DNA of 11,450 bases from JAVKFF01 sp040226215 (lineage in GTDB: Bacteria; Pseudomonadota; Alphaproteobacteria; DSM-16000; Inquilinaceae), in contig JAVKFF010000002.1 of the NCBI GenBank assembly GCA_040226215.1, positions 1 to 11,450 of the forward strand, written 5' to 3'. The notes under the pieces are model-generated. The model had not been told where the DNA came from. It saw only the letters and a list, made by a program, of their open reading frames with translations, and made no database searches. Positions 1 through 8,723 of this stretch are shown piece after piece. A program made the translations under genes and the position numbers. Numbering within the stretch: the stretch's first letter is position 1; each line of letters begins with the position of its first letter.

Positions 1-93
1 CTCCTTGCCTCCCCGACCACCGGACCGCCATCGGGTAGCCATCGGGCCGCCAGCGGCGCGGTATCGCCGGGCGGCGGCCGGGGAAGTATGCCC

Positions 94-615
94 CTACATC
101 ATGCTGGGCGGCAGGATCACGGCGTCGATGGCGTGGATGACGCCGTTCGAGGTCTCGATATCGGCGGCGACCACGTTGGCGCCATTGACGGTGACGCCGC
201 TGCGGGCGTCGATGTAGACGGTCTCGCCCTGCACGGTGGCGACGTTCATCTCGCCCGAGAGGTCGCCCGACATCACCGCGCCCGGCACCACGTGGTAGGT
301 GAGCACGGCGGCGAGCTGGTCGCGGTTCTCCGGCGCCAGCAGGCCGTTCAGCATCTCCGGCGGCAACGCGGCGAAGGCGGCGTCAGTCGGCGCGAAGACG
401 GTGAACGGGCCGTCGCCCTTCAGCGTCTCGACCAGGCCCGCCGCCTGGACCGCGGTGACCAGCGTGTCGAAGTCGCCCGCCGCGATCGCCGTGTCGACGA
501 TGTCCATGGTCGGCATGGCCTCGCTCGAGGCGGCCATCTCGCCGGATGACGAGCCGACGCAGGCGGCCAGGGCGAGGGCGGATCCGGCGATGAGGCATGA
601 TTTCAGTGCGTGCAT
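94..615 (-). CDS. FAS1 (fasciclin) domain lipoprotein
   Basis: This 173-aa protein has one FAS1 domain, a fold used for adhesion and protein or matrix contacts at cell surfaces. Residues 1-19 form a lipoprotein signal with lipobox L16-A17-A18-C19, so the mature protein is predicted to be lipid-anchored at Cys19, followed by a Gly/Ser/Ala/Met-rich linker to about residue 37. FAS1 hallmarks are in order: the H1 motif FTVFAPTDAAF at 71-81, the YH-type motif LTYHVVPG at 105-112 and the H2 motif NGVIHAIDAVILPP at 157-170. The length is normal for single-domain bacterial FAS1 lipoproteins. The ATG start is supported by AGGGAG at 622-627, six bases upstream. The stop is TAG. It is the last gene of the leftward block, separated from its upstream neighbour by 313 bp, so it is probably transcribed alone. 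The family is clear; the ligand is unknown. Confidence 0.93.
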   Translation of the reverse strand: MHALKSCLIAGSALALAACVGSSSGEMAASSEAMPTMDIVDTAIAAGDFDTLVTAVQAAGLVETLKGDGPFTVFAPTDAAFAALPPEMLNGLLAPENRDQLAAVLTYHVVPGAVMSGDLSGEMNVATVQGETVYIDARSGVTVNGANVVAADIETSNGVIHAIDAVILPPSMM

Positions 616-718
616 GAGGCACTCCCTTCGACGCTTTTAGGTTGGAAACACCCGGACTACGAAGGGCTCGCCGCACTGGATCACGCGATTGGGTCGGACG
701 GTCGCATCGAGAGGAGGC

Positions 719-734
719 GCGAGGGACCCCTCGC
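719..734. repeat. Short inverted repeat (6-bp stem, 4-base loop)
   Basis: GCGAGG at 719-724 pairs with CCTCGC at 729-734 around the loop GACC. There is no T-run on either side, so it is a poor intrinsic terminator. It directly abuts the 13-bp tandem duplication. Confidence 0.45.
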
Positions 735-758
735 TGGCGGACGAGGCTGGCGGACGAG
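733..758. repeat. Perfect tandem duplication, 13-bp unit x 2
   Basis: The unit GCTGGCGGACGAG occupies 733-745 and again 746-758 without a mismatch. It is non-coding as far as I can tell and lies about 120 bp upstream of the FAS1 start codon. A recent slippage duplication is the simplest explanation. Confidence 0.85.
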
Positions 759-843
759 GTCGCGCCCAACGTGCGGGTGTTCGAACCGACATCCGCCCTC
801 GTATCGGCGCTGTTCCGGTCGGGCGGGACCACGCTTGCGGTCT

Positions 844-852
844 GGGGGGGGG
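844..852. repeat. Homopolymer run of nine G
   Basis: Nine consecutive G lie in the intergenic stretch, followed by C and three more G. Runs this long slip during replication and are also common sequencing or assembly error sites. No recognisable reading frame crosses it, so phase variation of a protein is not supported. Confidence 0.8.
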
Positions 853-928
853 CGGGCCGCGCCAGCGCACTGGCCGACACAGCGCTCCACGACAGCAGGC
901 GATAGCGCCGCGGACGTGGGTGTCGGGC

Positions 929-1210
929 TCAGGCCGGCTTCAGAGCGACGCTGCCCCACAAAATGCTGTAGGAGCCACGTAGCTCTCGCGCCTCGCCCTC
1001 GTCCAGGGTGACCTCGACCACCTTGGATCTGCGAGTCGCCAACCCTCTTAACACCAGACCGATCACATGCGTCCCGGCCGGAAGCTCGATGCGGTAGGTG
1101 CCGTCGCCGGAGGCAGTGTGGAGAACCTGCCCACCGACGATGACGTCGATCCCCTTTATGCCACGCTGGCCGCCGAACTTGGTAAGCACGATCGATACAG
1201 ACGCCGCCAT
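929..1210 (-). CDS. Uncharacterised 93-aa protein, probably all-beta
   Basis: I do not recognise a named family with certainty. The sequence alternates hydrophobic and polar residues throughout, as in a small beta-sandwich, with the segments VSIVLTKF (residues 5-12), GIDVIVGGQVLHT, GTYRIELPAGTHVIGLVLRG and KVVEVTLDEGEARELRGSYS. The pattern of an I-x-V-x-G-G strand, then LPAGTH, then a late DEGE turn resembles small bacterial proteins in which a PEGA-like or carboxypeptidase-regulatory-like strand arrangement ends in an Ala/Pro-Gly-x-His turn; that is inference. There is no signal peptide or membrane segment, so it is probably cytoplasmic. The ATG is well supported: AGGAG at 1216-1220 lies five bases upstream. 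It sits 68 bp downstream of tRNA-Lys on the same strand and could be partly transcribed from the tRNA promoter. Confidence 0.8.
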   Translation of the reverse strand: MAASVSIVLTKFGGQRGIKGIDVIVGGQVLHTASGDGTYRIELPAGTHVIGLVLRGLATRRSKVVEVTLDEGEARELRGSYSILWGSVALKPA

Positions 1211-1278
1211 GTGATCTCCTGAGGTCGCCGATGCTCGGCCGCGCGATCGCAGACGTTCGTAGCGCAGTACCGATCGAA

Positions 1279-1354
1279 TGGTGAGCCCTGCAGGGATCGA
1301 ACCTGCGACCTACTGATTAAAAGTCAGTTGCTCTACCGACTGAGCTAAGGGCCC
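1279..1354 (-). tRNA. tRNA-Lys (anticodon UUU)
   Basis: This 76-nt tRNA folds as a complete cloverleaf on the minus strand. The acceptor stem pairs GGGCCCT (1354-1348) with AGGGCTC (1289-1283), including one G-U pair at G2-U71. The D arm contains TAGCTCAG and GGTAGAGCA, the anticodon loop is CTTTTAA with TTT as the anticodon, and the T arm contains GGTTCGATCC. The discriminator base is A and the 3' CCA is encoded (1281-1279). It lies 93 bp downstream of coaD. No direct repeat of its 3' end was seen within the window, so there is no evidence of an integrated element. Confidence 0.97.
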
Positions 1355-1366
1355 ACGCGGGGGTGG

Positions 1367-1395
1367 AAACTATGGCGGGCGGCGGCGGGGGTCAA
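1367..1395 (-). promoter_or_regulatory. Candidate sigma70-type promoter for tRNA-Lys
   Basis: On the minus strand a -35 box TTGACC (1395-1390) is followed by an A/T-rich island CCATAGTTT in otherwise very GC-rich DNA. Two -10 readings are possible: TAGTTT (1372-1367) with a 17-bp spacer, or CATAGT (1374-1369) with 15 bp. Initiation would fall only a few bases before the mature tRNA 5' end at 1354, a usual arrangement for a tRNA gene with a short leader. The position between coaD and the tRNA suggests independent transcription. Confidence 0.5.
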
Positions 1396-1424
1396 TGCGC
1401 TTGCGGCGTCCCGGGTATGACGCA

Positions 1425-1447
1425 GGCGCCGGCGCGCCACTGGCGCC
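1425..1447 (-). terminator. Possible GC hairpin after coaD
   Basis: GGCGCC at 1425-1430 and GGCGCC at 1442-1447 form a 6-bp all-GC stem with an 11-base loop directly next to the coaD stop codon. No T-run follows it in the direction of transcription, so it is at best a weak or non-canonical terminator separating gyrA-coaD from tRNA-Lys. Confidence 0.3.
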
Positions 1448-1968
1448 CTACCCCACCACCTTCTGGCGGGAAAAGCGGTTTTCCAGCCATTCGCCGACGC
1501 GCTTGGAGACGAACGGGCTGATGTCGCCGCCCAGCACGCCGACCTCCTTGACGAGGCGCGAGGAGACGAACTGGTAGCGGTCCGAGGCCATCAGGAAGAC
1601 GGTCTCGATGGTCGGGTCGATCTTGGCGTTCATGCCGGCCATCTGGAACTCGTACTCGAAGTCCGAGACGGCGCGCAGGCCGCGGATGATCATGGCGACG
1701 CCGCAGGACTGGGCGAAGTGCATCAGGAGGTTGTCGAAGGCCCGGACCTCGATGTCGAAGCCGCGCTGGCGCAGCGGCTCGACCTCGGAGCGGGCCAGAT
1801 CCACCCGCTCGTCGGTCGAGAACAGCGGGCCCTTGCCGGCATTGCGGGCGACGGCGACGATCAGCCGGTCGCACAGCCGCGTCGCCCGGGTGATGATGTC
1901 GAGATGCCCGTTGGTGATCGGATCGAAGGTGCCCGGATAGAGCCCGATCCTGACGCTGGGTTCAGCCA

Positions 1969-1969
<1 letters not shown>
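1448..1969 (-). CDS. coaD: Phosphopantetheine adenylyltransferase
   Basis: CoaD transfers AMP from ATP to 4'-phosphopantetheine, giving dephospho-CoA and pyrophosphate; it is the penultimate step of coenzyme A synthesis, in the cytoplasm. The 173-aa length is typical. The nucleotidyltransferase signature is complete: YPGTFDPITNGHLDI at 11-25, including T19-N20-G21-H22 with the catalytic His22. IIRGLRAVSDFEYE lies at 94-107, and SSRLVKE at 136-142 is the second nucleotide-binding motif. The start ATG (1969-1967) shares one base with the TGA stop of gyrA (TGATG on the coding strand), so translation is probably coupled. A GAGGA at 1979-1983, inside gyrA, is a reasonable ribosome site nine bases upstream. 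Nothing looks odd in the protein. Confidence 0.98.
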
Positions 1970-4869
<2,900 letters not shown>

Positions 4870-5055
4870 GGAATCTCTGTCGGTAGCGGGCTGTCAGTCG
4901 CGATCTGCCAAAACGGCATGGCGGTCGAATCGGCCATACGCCCAGCGGGCGTGACGCGGTGCGGAACCTAGCACGTTTTTGCAGTCGCGAACATGAAATC
5001 GGCCCGCAACGGAGCTGTCATCAAGGTGGTCGGATCGACTGGTGGAACGGGCCTG
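4870..5055 (-). promoter_or_regulatory. gyrA upstream region
   Basis: This 186-bp gap between the MATE gene and gyrA must hold the gyrA promoter. The best candidate on the minus strand is a -35-like CTTGATG (about 5034) with a poor -10-like GATTTCAT some 18 bases on; I rate it low. The 9-mer CAGTCGCGA (plus strand) occurs twice, at 4895-4903 and 4982-4990, in direct orientation. Gyrase genes are commonly controlled by supercoiling, but nothing here demonstrates that. Confidence 0.35.
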
Positions 5056-6453
5056 TCAGGCAGGCTGGTAGCGGCGATCCCGCAGGCTGAGCCACCAGAA
5101 GCGCAGCGACAGCAGCACCACCGAGACGATGGAGGCGATCAGCACCGCCTCGAACAGGCCCATGACGCCGCGGCCGAGCTCGATGGCGAGAAGGTAGGCG
5201 AGCGGCACCATGACGCCGAAATAGCTGAAGGCATGGCACCAGGTCGGGACCCAGCTGTCCTCCCGGCCCCGAAGCGCGTGGGCCATCACCACCTGGCCGC
5301 CATCGGCGATCAGGATGAAGGCGGTGAAGGCGATCAGCGTCGACGCCAGCCCCAGCAGGGCCTGATCGTCGCTGTAGGCCGAGGCGATCAGCGGTGCGAA
5401 GCTGGCCAGCACCACGCCGAGACCGACCATGATGACCGAGTTGAGGCCGAGTCCGGTCCAGCCGGCCAGCACCACGTCCGGCTGGTCGCCACGGCCATAG
5501 GCGATGCCGACCCGCACGGCGGTCGCCGAGGCGAGGCCGAGCGCGATCATGAAGACCAGCGCCAGCACGTTGAAGGCGATGGCGTGGGCGCCGAGCGCCA
5601 CGATGCCCAGCCAGCCGGCGAAGATGCCGAGCGTGGCGAAGGCCACCGCCTCCATGCCGATCGAGATGCCGCCGGCATAGCCGATGCGGCGCTGCGCCGC
5701 CCAGGCCTTCCAGCCGCCCCGCCAGGGCCGGCGTACGGCGAAGGCCTCGCCCCGGGGAAGCCACCAGATATAGGCGATGAGCGCCAGCGCCATCAGCAGG
5801 CGCACCAGGTTGGTCGCCCAGGCCGAACCCACGGCGCCGCCCGCCGGCAGCTCCCAATGGCCGTGCACAAAGACCCAGTTGGCCAGCACGTTCAGAAGGT
5901 TGCCGGCCAGCATCACCAGCATCACCGGAAGCGGCCGGCGGATGCCCTCCAGGAAGAACGACGCGACGATGTAGACCATCAGCGGCGCCATGCCGAAGCC
6001 CAGCACAGCGATCACCTGGCCGCCGCCGACGGCGATGGCCTCGCTCTGCCCGGTCAGCCGCAGGAAGGGGATGCCGAAGAGCGAGACGACAGTCGCGGTG
6101 GCACCGACCCAGAAGGCGAATGGGAGCGAGCGGCGCAGCACGGCACCGCACATGGCGTGGTCCTCGCGGCCGAATTCGTGGCTGGTGACCACCAGCGTAC
6201 CCAGCATCAGGCCGACGCAGCCGGCGATGGCGGCCCCCAGGGGGGCGGTGGCGATCGACTGGTAGGCCAGTTCCTCGCTGGAGTACTGGGCCACCATCAG
6301 CGTGTCGACCAGGGCCAGCGTCATGATGCCGAGCCTGGAGACCACCACCGGCCCGGCGAGCCGGACCAGCTCCGTCAGGTGCCGGCGCAGGCGGAAGCGA
6401 AGCCAGCTCTCGCCCGGCTGGAGCGGGGCGTTGTAGACGGGACCGGGAGGCAT
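5056..6453 (-). CDS. MATE family multidrug/metabolite exporter, NorM-like
   Basis: This 465-aa inner-membrane protein has about 12 hydrophobic segments in two repeated halves, as in MATE transporters, which use Na+ or H+ entry to expel cationic drugs or metabolites. Three acidic residues placed like the cation-site residues of Vibrio NorM (Asp36, Glu255, Asp371) are present: Asp50 in LALVDTLMVAQYS, Glu268 in GGISIGMEAV and Asp394 in ADGGQVVMAHALRG. The QYSSEELAYQSIA stretch after the first helix and the ALRG motif also fit the NorM branch. The ATG at 6453 lacks a clear Shine-Dalgarno sequence; it is the first ATG of the frame and gives a normal length. It lies 186 bp from both tspO (upstream) and gyrA (downstream), on the same strand. 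The substrate cannot be predicted. Confidence 0.95.
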   Translation of the reverse strand: MPPGPVYNAPLQPGESWLRFRLRRHLTELVRLAGPVVVSRLGIMTLALVDTLMVAQYSSEELAYQSIATAPLGAAIAGCVGLMLGTLVVTSHEFGREDHAMCGAVLRRSLPFAFWVGATATVVSLFGIPFLRLTGQSEAIAVGGGQVIAVLGFGMAPLMVYIVASFFLEGIRRPLPVMLVMLAGNLLNVLANWVFVHGHWELPAGGAVGSAWATNLVRLLMALALIAYIWWLPRGEAFAVRRPWRGGWKAWAAQRRIGYAGGISIGMEAVAFATLGIFAGWLGIVALGAHAIAFNVLALVFMIALGLASATAVRVGIAYGRGDQPDVVLAGWTGLGLNSVIMVGLGVVLASFAPLIASAYSDDQALLGLASTLIAFTAFILIADGGQVVMAHALRGREDSWVPTWCHAFSYFGVMVPLAYLLAIELGRGVMGLFEAVLIASIVSVVLLSLRFWWLSLRDRRYQPA

Positions 6454-6639
6454 GGGTCTGGCGTTTCCGTGGACTCGAATGGCGTCCTGCGGGCGGCGCC
6501 GCGGACGCTCTCATTGCGGGACGCCTGACTAACACACTCATCCGATCCCGGATATCTTTCACGCCCGCATAGCCGGTTTGCGCCTGCCCGTACTGCTGGT
6601 CCTGTTGGCCGCCGGGTGGGGTGCCGGGAGGGGTGCCTG

Positions 6640-7134
6640 TCAGTTCAAGACGGCAATCGCGCCATTCAGCAGCGCGGCGAAGGCGACCCAGGCGAGGTAG
6701 GGCAGCATGAGGACGCCGGCGCGCGTCTCGAGGCGGAGGAAGGCGATGGTCGTCGCCGCCACGAGCAGCAGCAGGAGGCTGACGATCGCCAGGCCGCCAA
6801 TGATGCTCCGGGCGCCGAAGAAAACCGGCGACCATGCGAAGTTGAAGACCAGTTGGACCGCGAAGAGGATCAGCGCGGTCCGCCTGGCCGGCGATGGCGG
6901 GCGGTTGGCGACCAGTCCCGCCGCCACGCCCATGGCGATGTAGAGAAGGGTCCAGGCGACCGGAAAGGCCCAGTTCGGCGGCTGGAAGAACGGCATGTCC
7001 AGGGAGGGATACCAGCCGGTGACGCTGGGTCCCGTCGACCAGCCGATGACGAAGCCGATGGCGAGGATGACCGCCGCGAACGCGAGCGGCGCGAGCCAGG
7101 ACGGGCGGGCGGAGGTCGGAAAGGCGTCGGTCAT
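6640..7134 (-). CDS. tspO: TspO/MBR family tryptophan-rich sensory protein
   Basis: TspO proteins are five-helix membrane proteins related to the mitochondrial translocator protein. They bind porphyrins, and in Rhodobacter TspO affects tetrapyrrole export and pigment gene expression. The 164-aa sequence has five hydrophobic segments and the family blocks: WYPSLDMPFFQPPNWAF at 41-57 followed by PVAWTLLY (58-65), then NFAWSP at 98-103, and PYLAWVAFAALLN at 145-157. A stop codon lies in frame three codons upstream (7143-7141), so the ATG at 7134 is the earliest possible start, though no good ribosome site precedes it. It is divergent from the LysE-type gene across 132 bp, with the MATE gene 186 bp downstream on the same strand. 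Identity is clear; a link to tetrapyrroles in this organism is only family knowledge. Confidence 0.95.
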   Translation of the reverse strand: MTDAFPTSARPSWLAPLAFAAVILAIGFVIGWSTGPSVTGWYPSLDMPFFQPPNWAFPVAWTLLYIAMGVAAGLVANRPPSPARRTALILFAVQLVFNFAWSPVFFGARSIIGGLAIVSLLLLLVAATTIAFLRLETRAGVLMLPYLAWVAFAALLNGAIAVLN

Positions 7135-7157
7135 GCACGATCATGTTCGTTGTCACC

Positions 7158-7169
7158 GGAAATATCTCC
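7158..7169. promoter_or_regulatory. Imperfect palindrome in the tspO/LysE gap
   Basis: GGAAATATCTCC matches its own reverse complement at 10 of 12 positions and is notably A/T-rich for this genome. It lies 24 bp upstream of the tspO start and between two divergent genes, a typical operator position. No regulator gene is adjacent, so the binding protein is unknown. Confidence 0.35.
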
Positions 7170-7221
7170 AACGTTCAACCATCCAGGTCGTTCCCGCGCG
7201 ATGTCGGGTGCGTCCGGGCAG

Positions 7222-7235
7222 CCTTGCCGACAAGG
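7222..7235. promoter_or_regulatory. Inverted repeat CCTTG-N4-CAAGG upstream of the LysE gene
   Basis: CCTTG (7222-7226) and CAAGG (7231-7235) form a perfect 5-bp dyad around CCGA. It sits about 30 bp upstream of the TATAAT box of the LysE-type gene, where an operator could act. A chance occurrence is possible for a repeat this short. Confidence 0.3.
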
Positions 7236-7262
7236 GGAGGTAGCAGGCCCGACGAGGCGTCC

Positions 7263-7268
7263 TATAAT
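7263..7268 (+). promoter_or_regulatory. Consensus -10 box TATAAT at the LysE-type gene
   Basis: A perfect TATAAT stands in very GC-rich DNA and overlaps the first ATG (7267-7269) of the LysE frame. If it is a real -10 element, transcription would begin near 7275, past that ATG, and the true start would be the TTG at 7309-7311, which has GCGAGG (7295-7300) eight bases upstream. No good -35 box at standard spacing was found, so the call is tentative. Confidence 0.4.
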
Positions 7269-7899
7269 GACCGGCCCTGCCCGCCCGCGATCCCGCGAGG
7301 ACGCCTTCTTGTCGAACATCGTCTTCCTCTGGCTGGCGGCGTTGCCGCTGTTGGGCAGCCCCGGGCCCGCCACCATGGGCATCGCCGGCATGGGCGCCGC
7401 CTATGGCGCCCGGCGCGGACTGGTGTTCACCGCCGGCGTTTGCTGTGGCACGACGACGGTTCTGGTTCTGGTGGCCAGTGGCGTCACCGCCGCCCTGCTC
7501 GCCGTGCCGGGCCTGCGCGAGGTCATCATCGTCGCCGCCATCGCCTACATGATCTACCTTGCCTACCGGATCGCCAGCGCGCCGCCGCTCGGCAGCCGCC
7601 CGCATGGCGCGCGCGCGCCCTCCTTCCCCGGCGGCTACTTCCTGGCGATCGCCAATCCCAAGGCCTATGCGGTGCTGGGGGCGCTGTTCTCCAGCCATCT
7701 GCTGGTCGCCGGCGACCCGCTCGGCGACGCCGCGCTGAAGGTCGCGGCCCTCGTCGTGGTGATCGCGGTGGTCAATACGATATGGCTGTGCTTGGGCGCC
7801 CTGGTCGCGAAGGCGCTCAGCGATCCCAGGCGCGGACGGATCGCAAACCTCTTGTTCGCCGCGGCGCTTCTGCTATCGGTGGCGCTCGCCCTGATCTGA
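7267..7899 (+). CDS. LysE/RhtB-type amino-acid exporter family protein
   Basis: LysE-superfamily proteins are small inner-membrane exporters of amino acids or related metabolites. From the ATG at 7267 the protein is 210 aa with about six hydrophobic segments. Family marks are GSPGPATMG at 30-38 near the N-terminus (the usual T/S-PGP-A motif after helix 1) and GYFLAIANPKAY at 123-134 (the F-x-x-x-NPKA motif before helix 4). The first 14 residues (MTGPARPRSREDAF) are unlike the usual short N-terminus. A TTG at 7309 with GCGAGG upstream gives MSNIVFLWLAALPLLGSPGP and 196 aa, which fits the family better; the ATG also has a GAGG nine bases upstream. I keep the ATG as the longest supported start. 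A VTT gene follows 60 bp downstream. The substrate is unknown. Confidence 0.92.
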   Translation: MTGPARPRSREDAFLSNIVFLWLAALPLLGSPGPATMGIAGMGAAYGARRGLVFTAGVCCGTTTVLVLVASGVTAALLAVPGLREVIIVAAIAYMIYLAYRIASAPPLGSRPHGARAPSFPGGYFLAIANPKAYAVLGALFSSHLLVAGDPLGDAALKVAALVVVIAVVNTIWLCLGALVAKALSDPRRGRIANLLFAAALLLSVALALI

Positions 7900-7959
7900 G
7901 CCCGCTCGGGCCCGGCCGGGGCGCCCACGGGAGCCACCGGGACAGCGAACGGCGACCAG

Positions 7960-8706
7960 ATGAGCATGCCGGGCGAGGACACCTTTCTGCCGCCACCCGC
8001 CCCTGCCCGGCGGCGTTGGCTCAAACTCGCCGTGCTGCTCGGGCTCGTCGTCCTGGCGGCGCTTTTCTGGTGGCTGACGCCGCTGGGCGAGATGGGCGAC
8101 ATCGACGCGCTGCTGGACGCGGCGCACCGCTGGGCCGGCAGCTGGTGGGCGCCCCTGGCCATCGTCGCCGGCTTCACACTGGCCGGCCTCGTCGCCTTTC
8201 CGCTGACCGCGCTCCTGGCAATGACCGGCATGCTCTACGGCCCGCTCTTCGGCTTCGCGGTGGGCATGGGCGCCGGCCTCGTCGCCGCCTCCGTCGGCTT
8301 CGCGGTCGGCCACTTCCTCGGCCACGACTGGCTGGACCGGCAGGGTGGCTGGATCGCCCGCATGTCCCGCGCGCTGGGGCGGCATGGCATCCTGACCGTG
8401 GCCGTCCTGCGCATGACGCCGGTCGCCTCCTTCGCGGTCATCAACTACGTCTCGGGCGCCGCCCATATCGGCTACGCCGCCTTCATGGCCGGCACGCTGA
8501 TCGGCGGCACGCCCTATGCCATCGCGCTGACCTTCTTCGGGGACAGCCTGGAGATGCTGCTCAGGAACCCGACCTGGGACAGGGTCCTGGTCGCGCTCGC
8601 CGCCTTCCTCGCCGTGTTGGCGGTGGCGCTGCTTGCCCACCGTCTCGCCTTCGCCTTCCGGCGCTGGAGCGAGCGGCGCCGGGCGCGTGCTGCCGACGGG
8701 CTCTGA
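7960..8706 (+). CDS. TVP38/TMEM64 (VTT domain) membrane protein
   Basis: This 248-aa protein belongs to the VTT (SNARE-associated, DedA-related) membrane proteins; eukaryotic members include lipid scramblases and bacterial DedA relatives act in undecaprenyl phosphate or phospholipid recycling. A proline-rich cytoplasmic start is followed by helix 1 (about 20-40). The core block runs FPLTALLAMTGMLYGPLFG (80-98), a glycine-rich segment with SVGFAVGHFLG (111-121), LRMTPVASFAVINYVSGAA (150-168) and GTLIGGTPYAI (178-188). A final helix (about 208-228) ends in an arginine-rich tail. The ATG at 7960 has no strong Shine-Dalgarno sequence, and the ATG at 7966 is an alternative. It is 60 bp downstream of the LysE-type gene, probably cotranscribed, and converges on the MscS gene with 17 bp between stops. 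The specific transported lipid or solute is not predictable. Confidence 0.92.
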   Translation: MSMPGEDTFLPPPAPARRRWLKLAVLLGLVVLAALFWWLTPLGEMGDIDALLDAAHRWAGSWWAPLAIVAGFTLAGLVAFPLTALLAMTGMLYGPLFGFAVGMGAGLVAASVGFAVGHFLGHDWLDRQGGWIARMSRALGRHGILTVAVLRMTPVASFAVINYVSGAAHIGYAAFMAGTLIGGTPYAIALTFFGDSLEMLLRNPTWDRVLVALAAFLAVLAVALLAHRLAFAFRRWSERRRARAADGL

Positions 8707-8723
8707 CGCCTGGTCCGATCGGG

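Larger units (their letters stand above)
616..928. other. 313-bp gene-free interval upstream of the FAS1 gene
   Basis: I see no credible gene here: the open frames on both strands have arginine/proline-rich compositions typical of GC-rich shadow frames and lack recognisable motifs. It must hold the promoter of the leftward FAS1 gene, but I could not pick out a convincing -35/-10 pair. It contains a perfect 13-bp tandem duplication (733-758), a nine-G run (844-852) and a short hairpin (GCGAGG at 719-724, CCTCGC at 729-734, four-base loop). Confidence 0.6.

Noticed and set aside
610..1011. Possible small gene or pseudogene across the 616-928 gap
   Set aside because: The frames lack a ribosome site, conserved motifs and normal composition, and the nine-G run and tandem duplication look non-coding.
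5021..7171. A 716-codon minus-strand frame over the MATE and TspO genes, and a 511-codon plus-strand frame opposite MATE
   Set aside because: Both are shifted or antisense copies of genes with strong motifs, and both show Arg/Pro/His-rich composition without domains.
7900..7959. GC hairpin (GCCCGCTCGGGC) between the LysE and VTT genes as a terminator
   Set aside because: The loop is only two bases and there is no T-run; the short same-strand gap fits cotranscription better.
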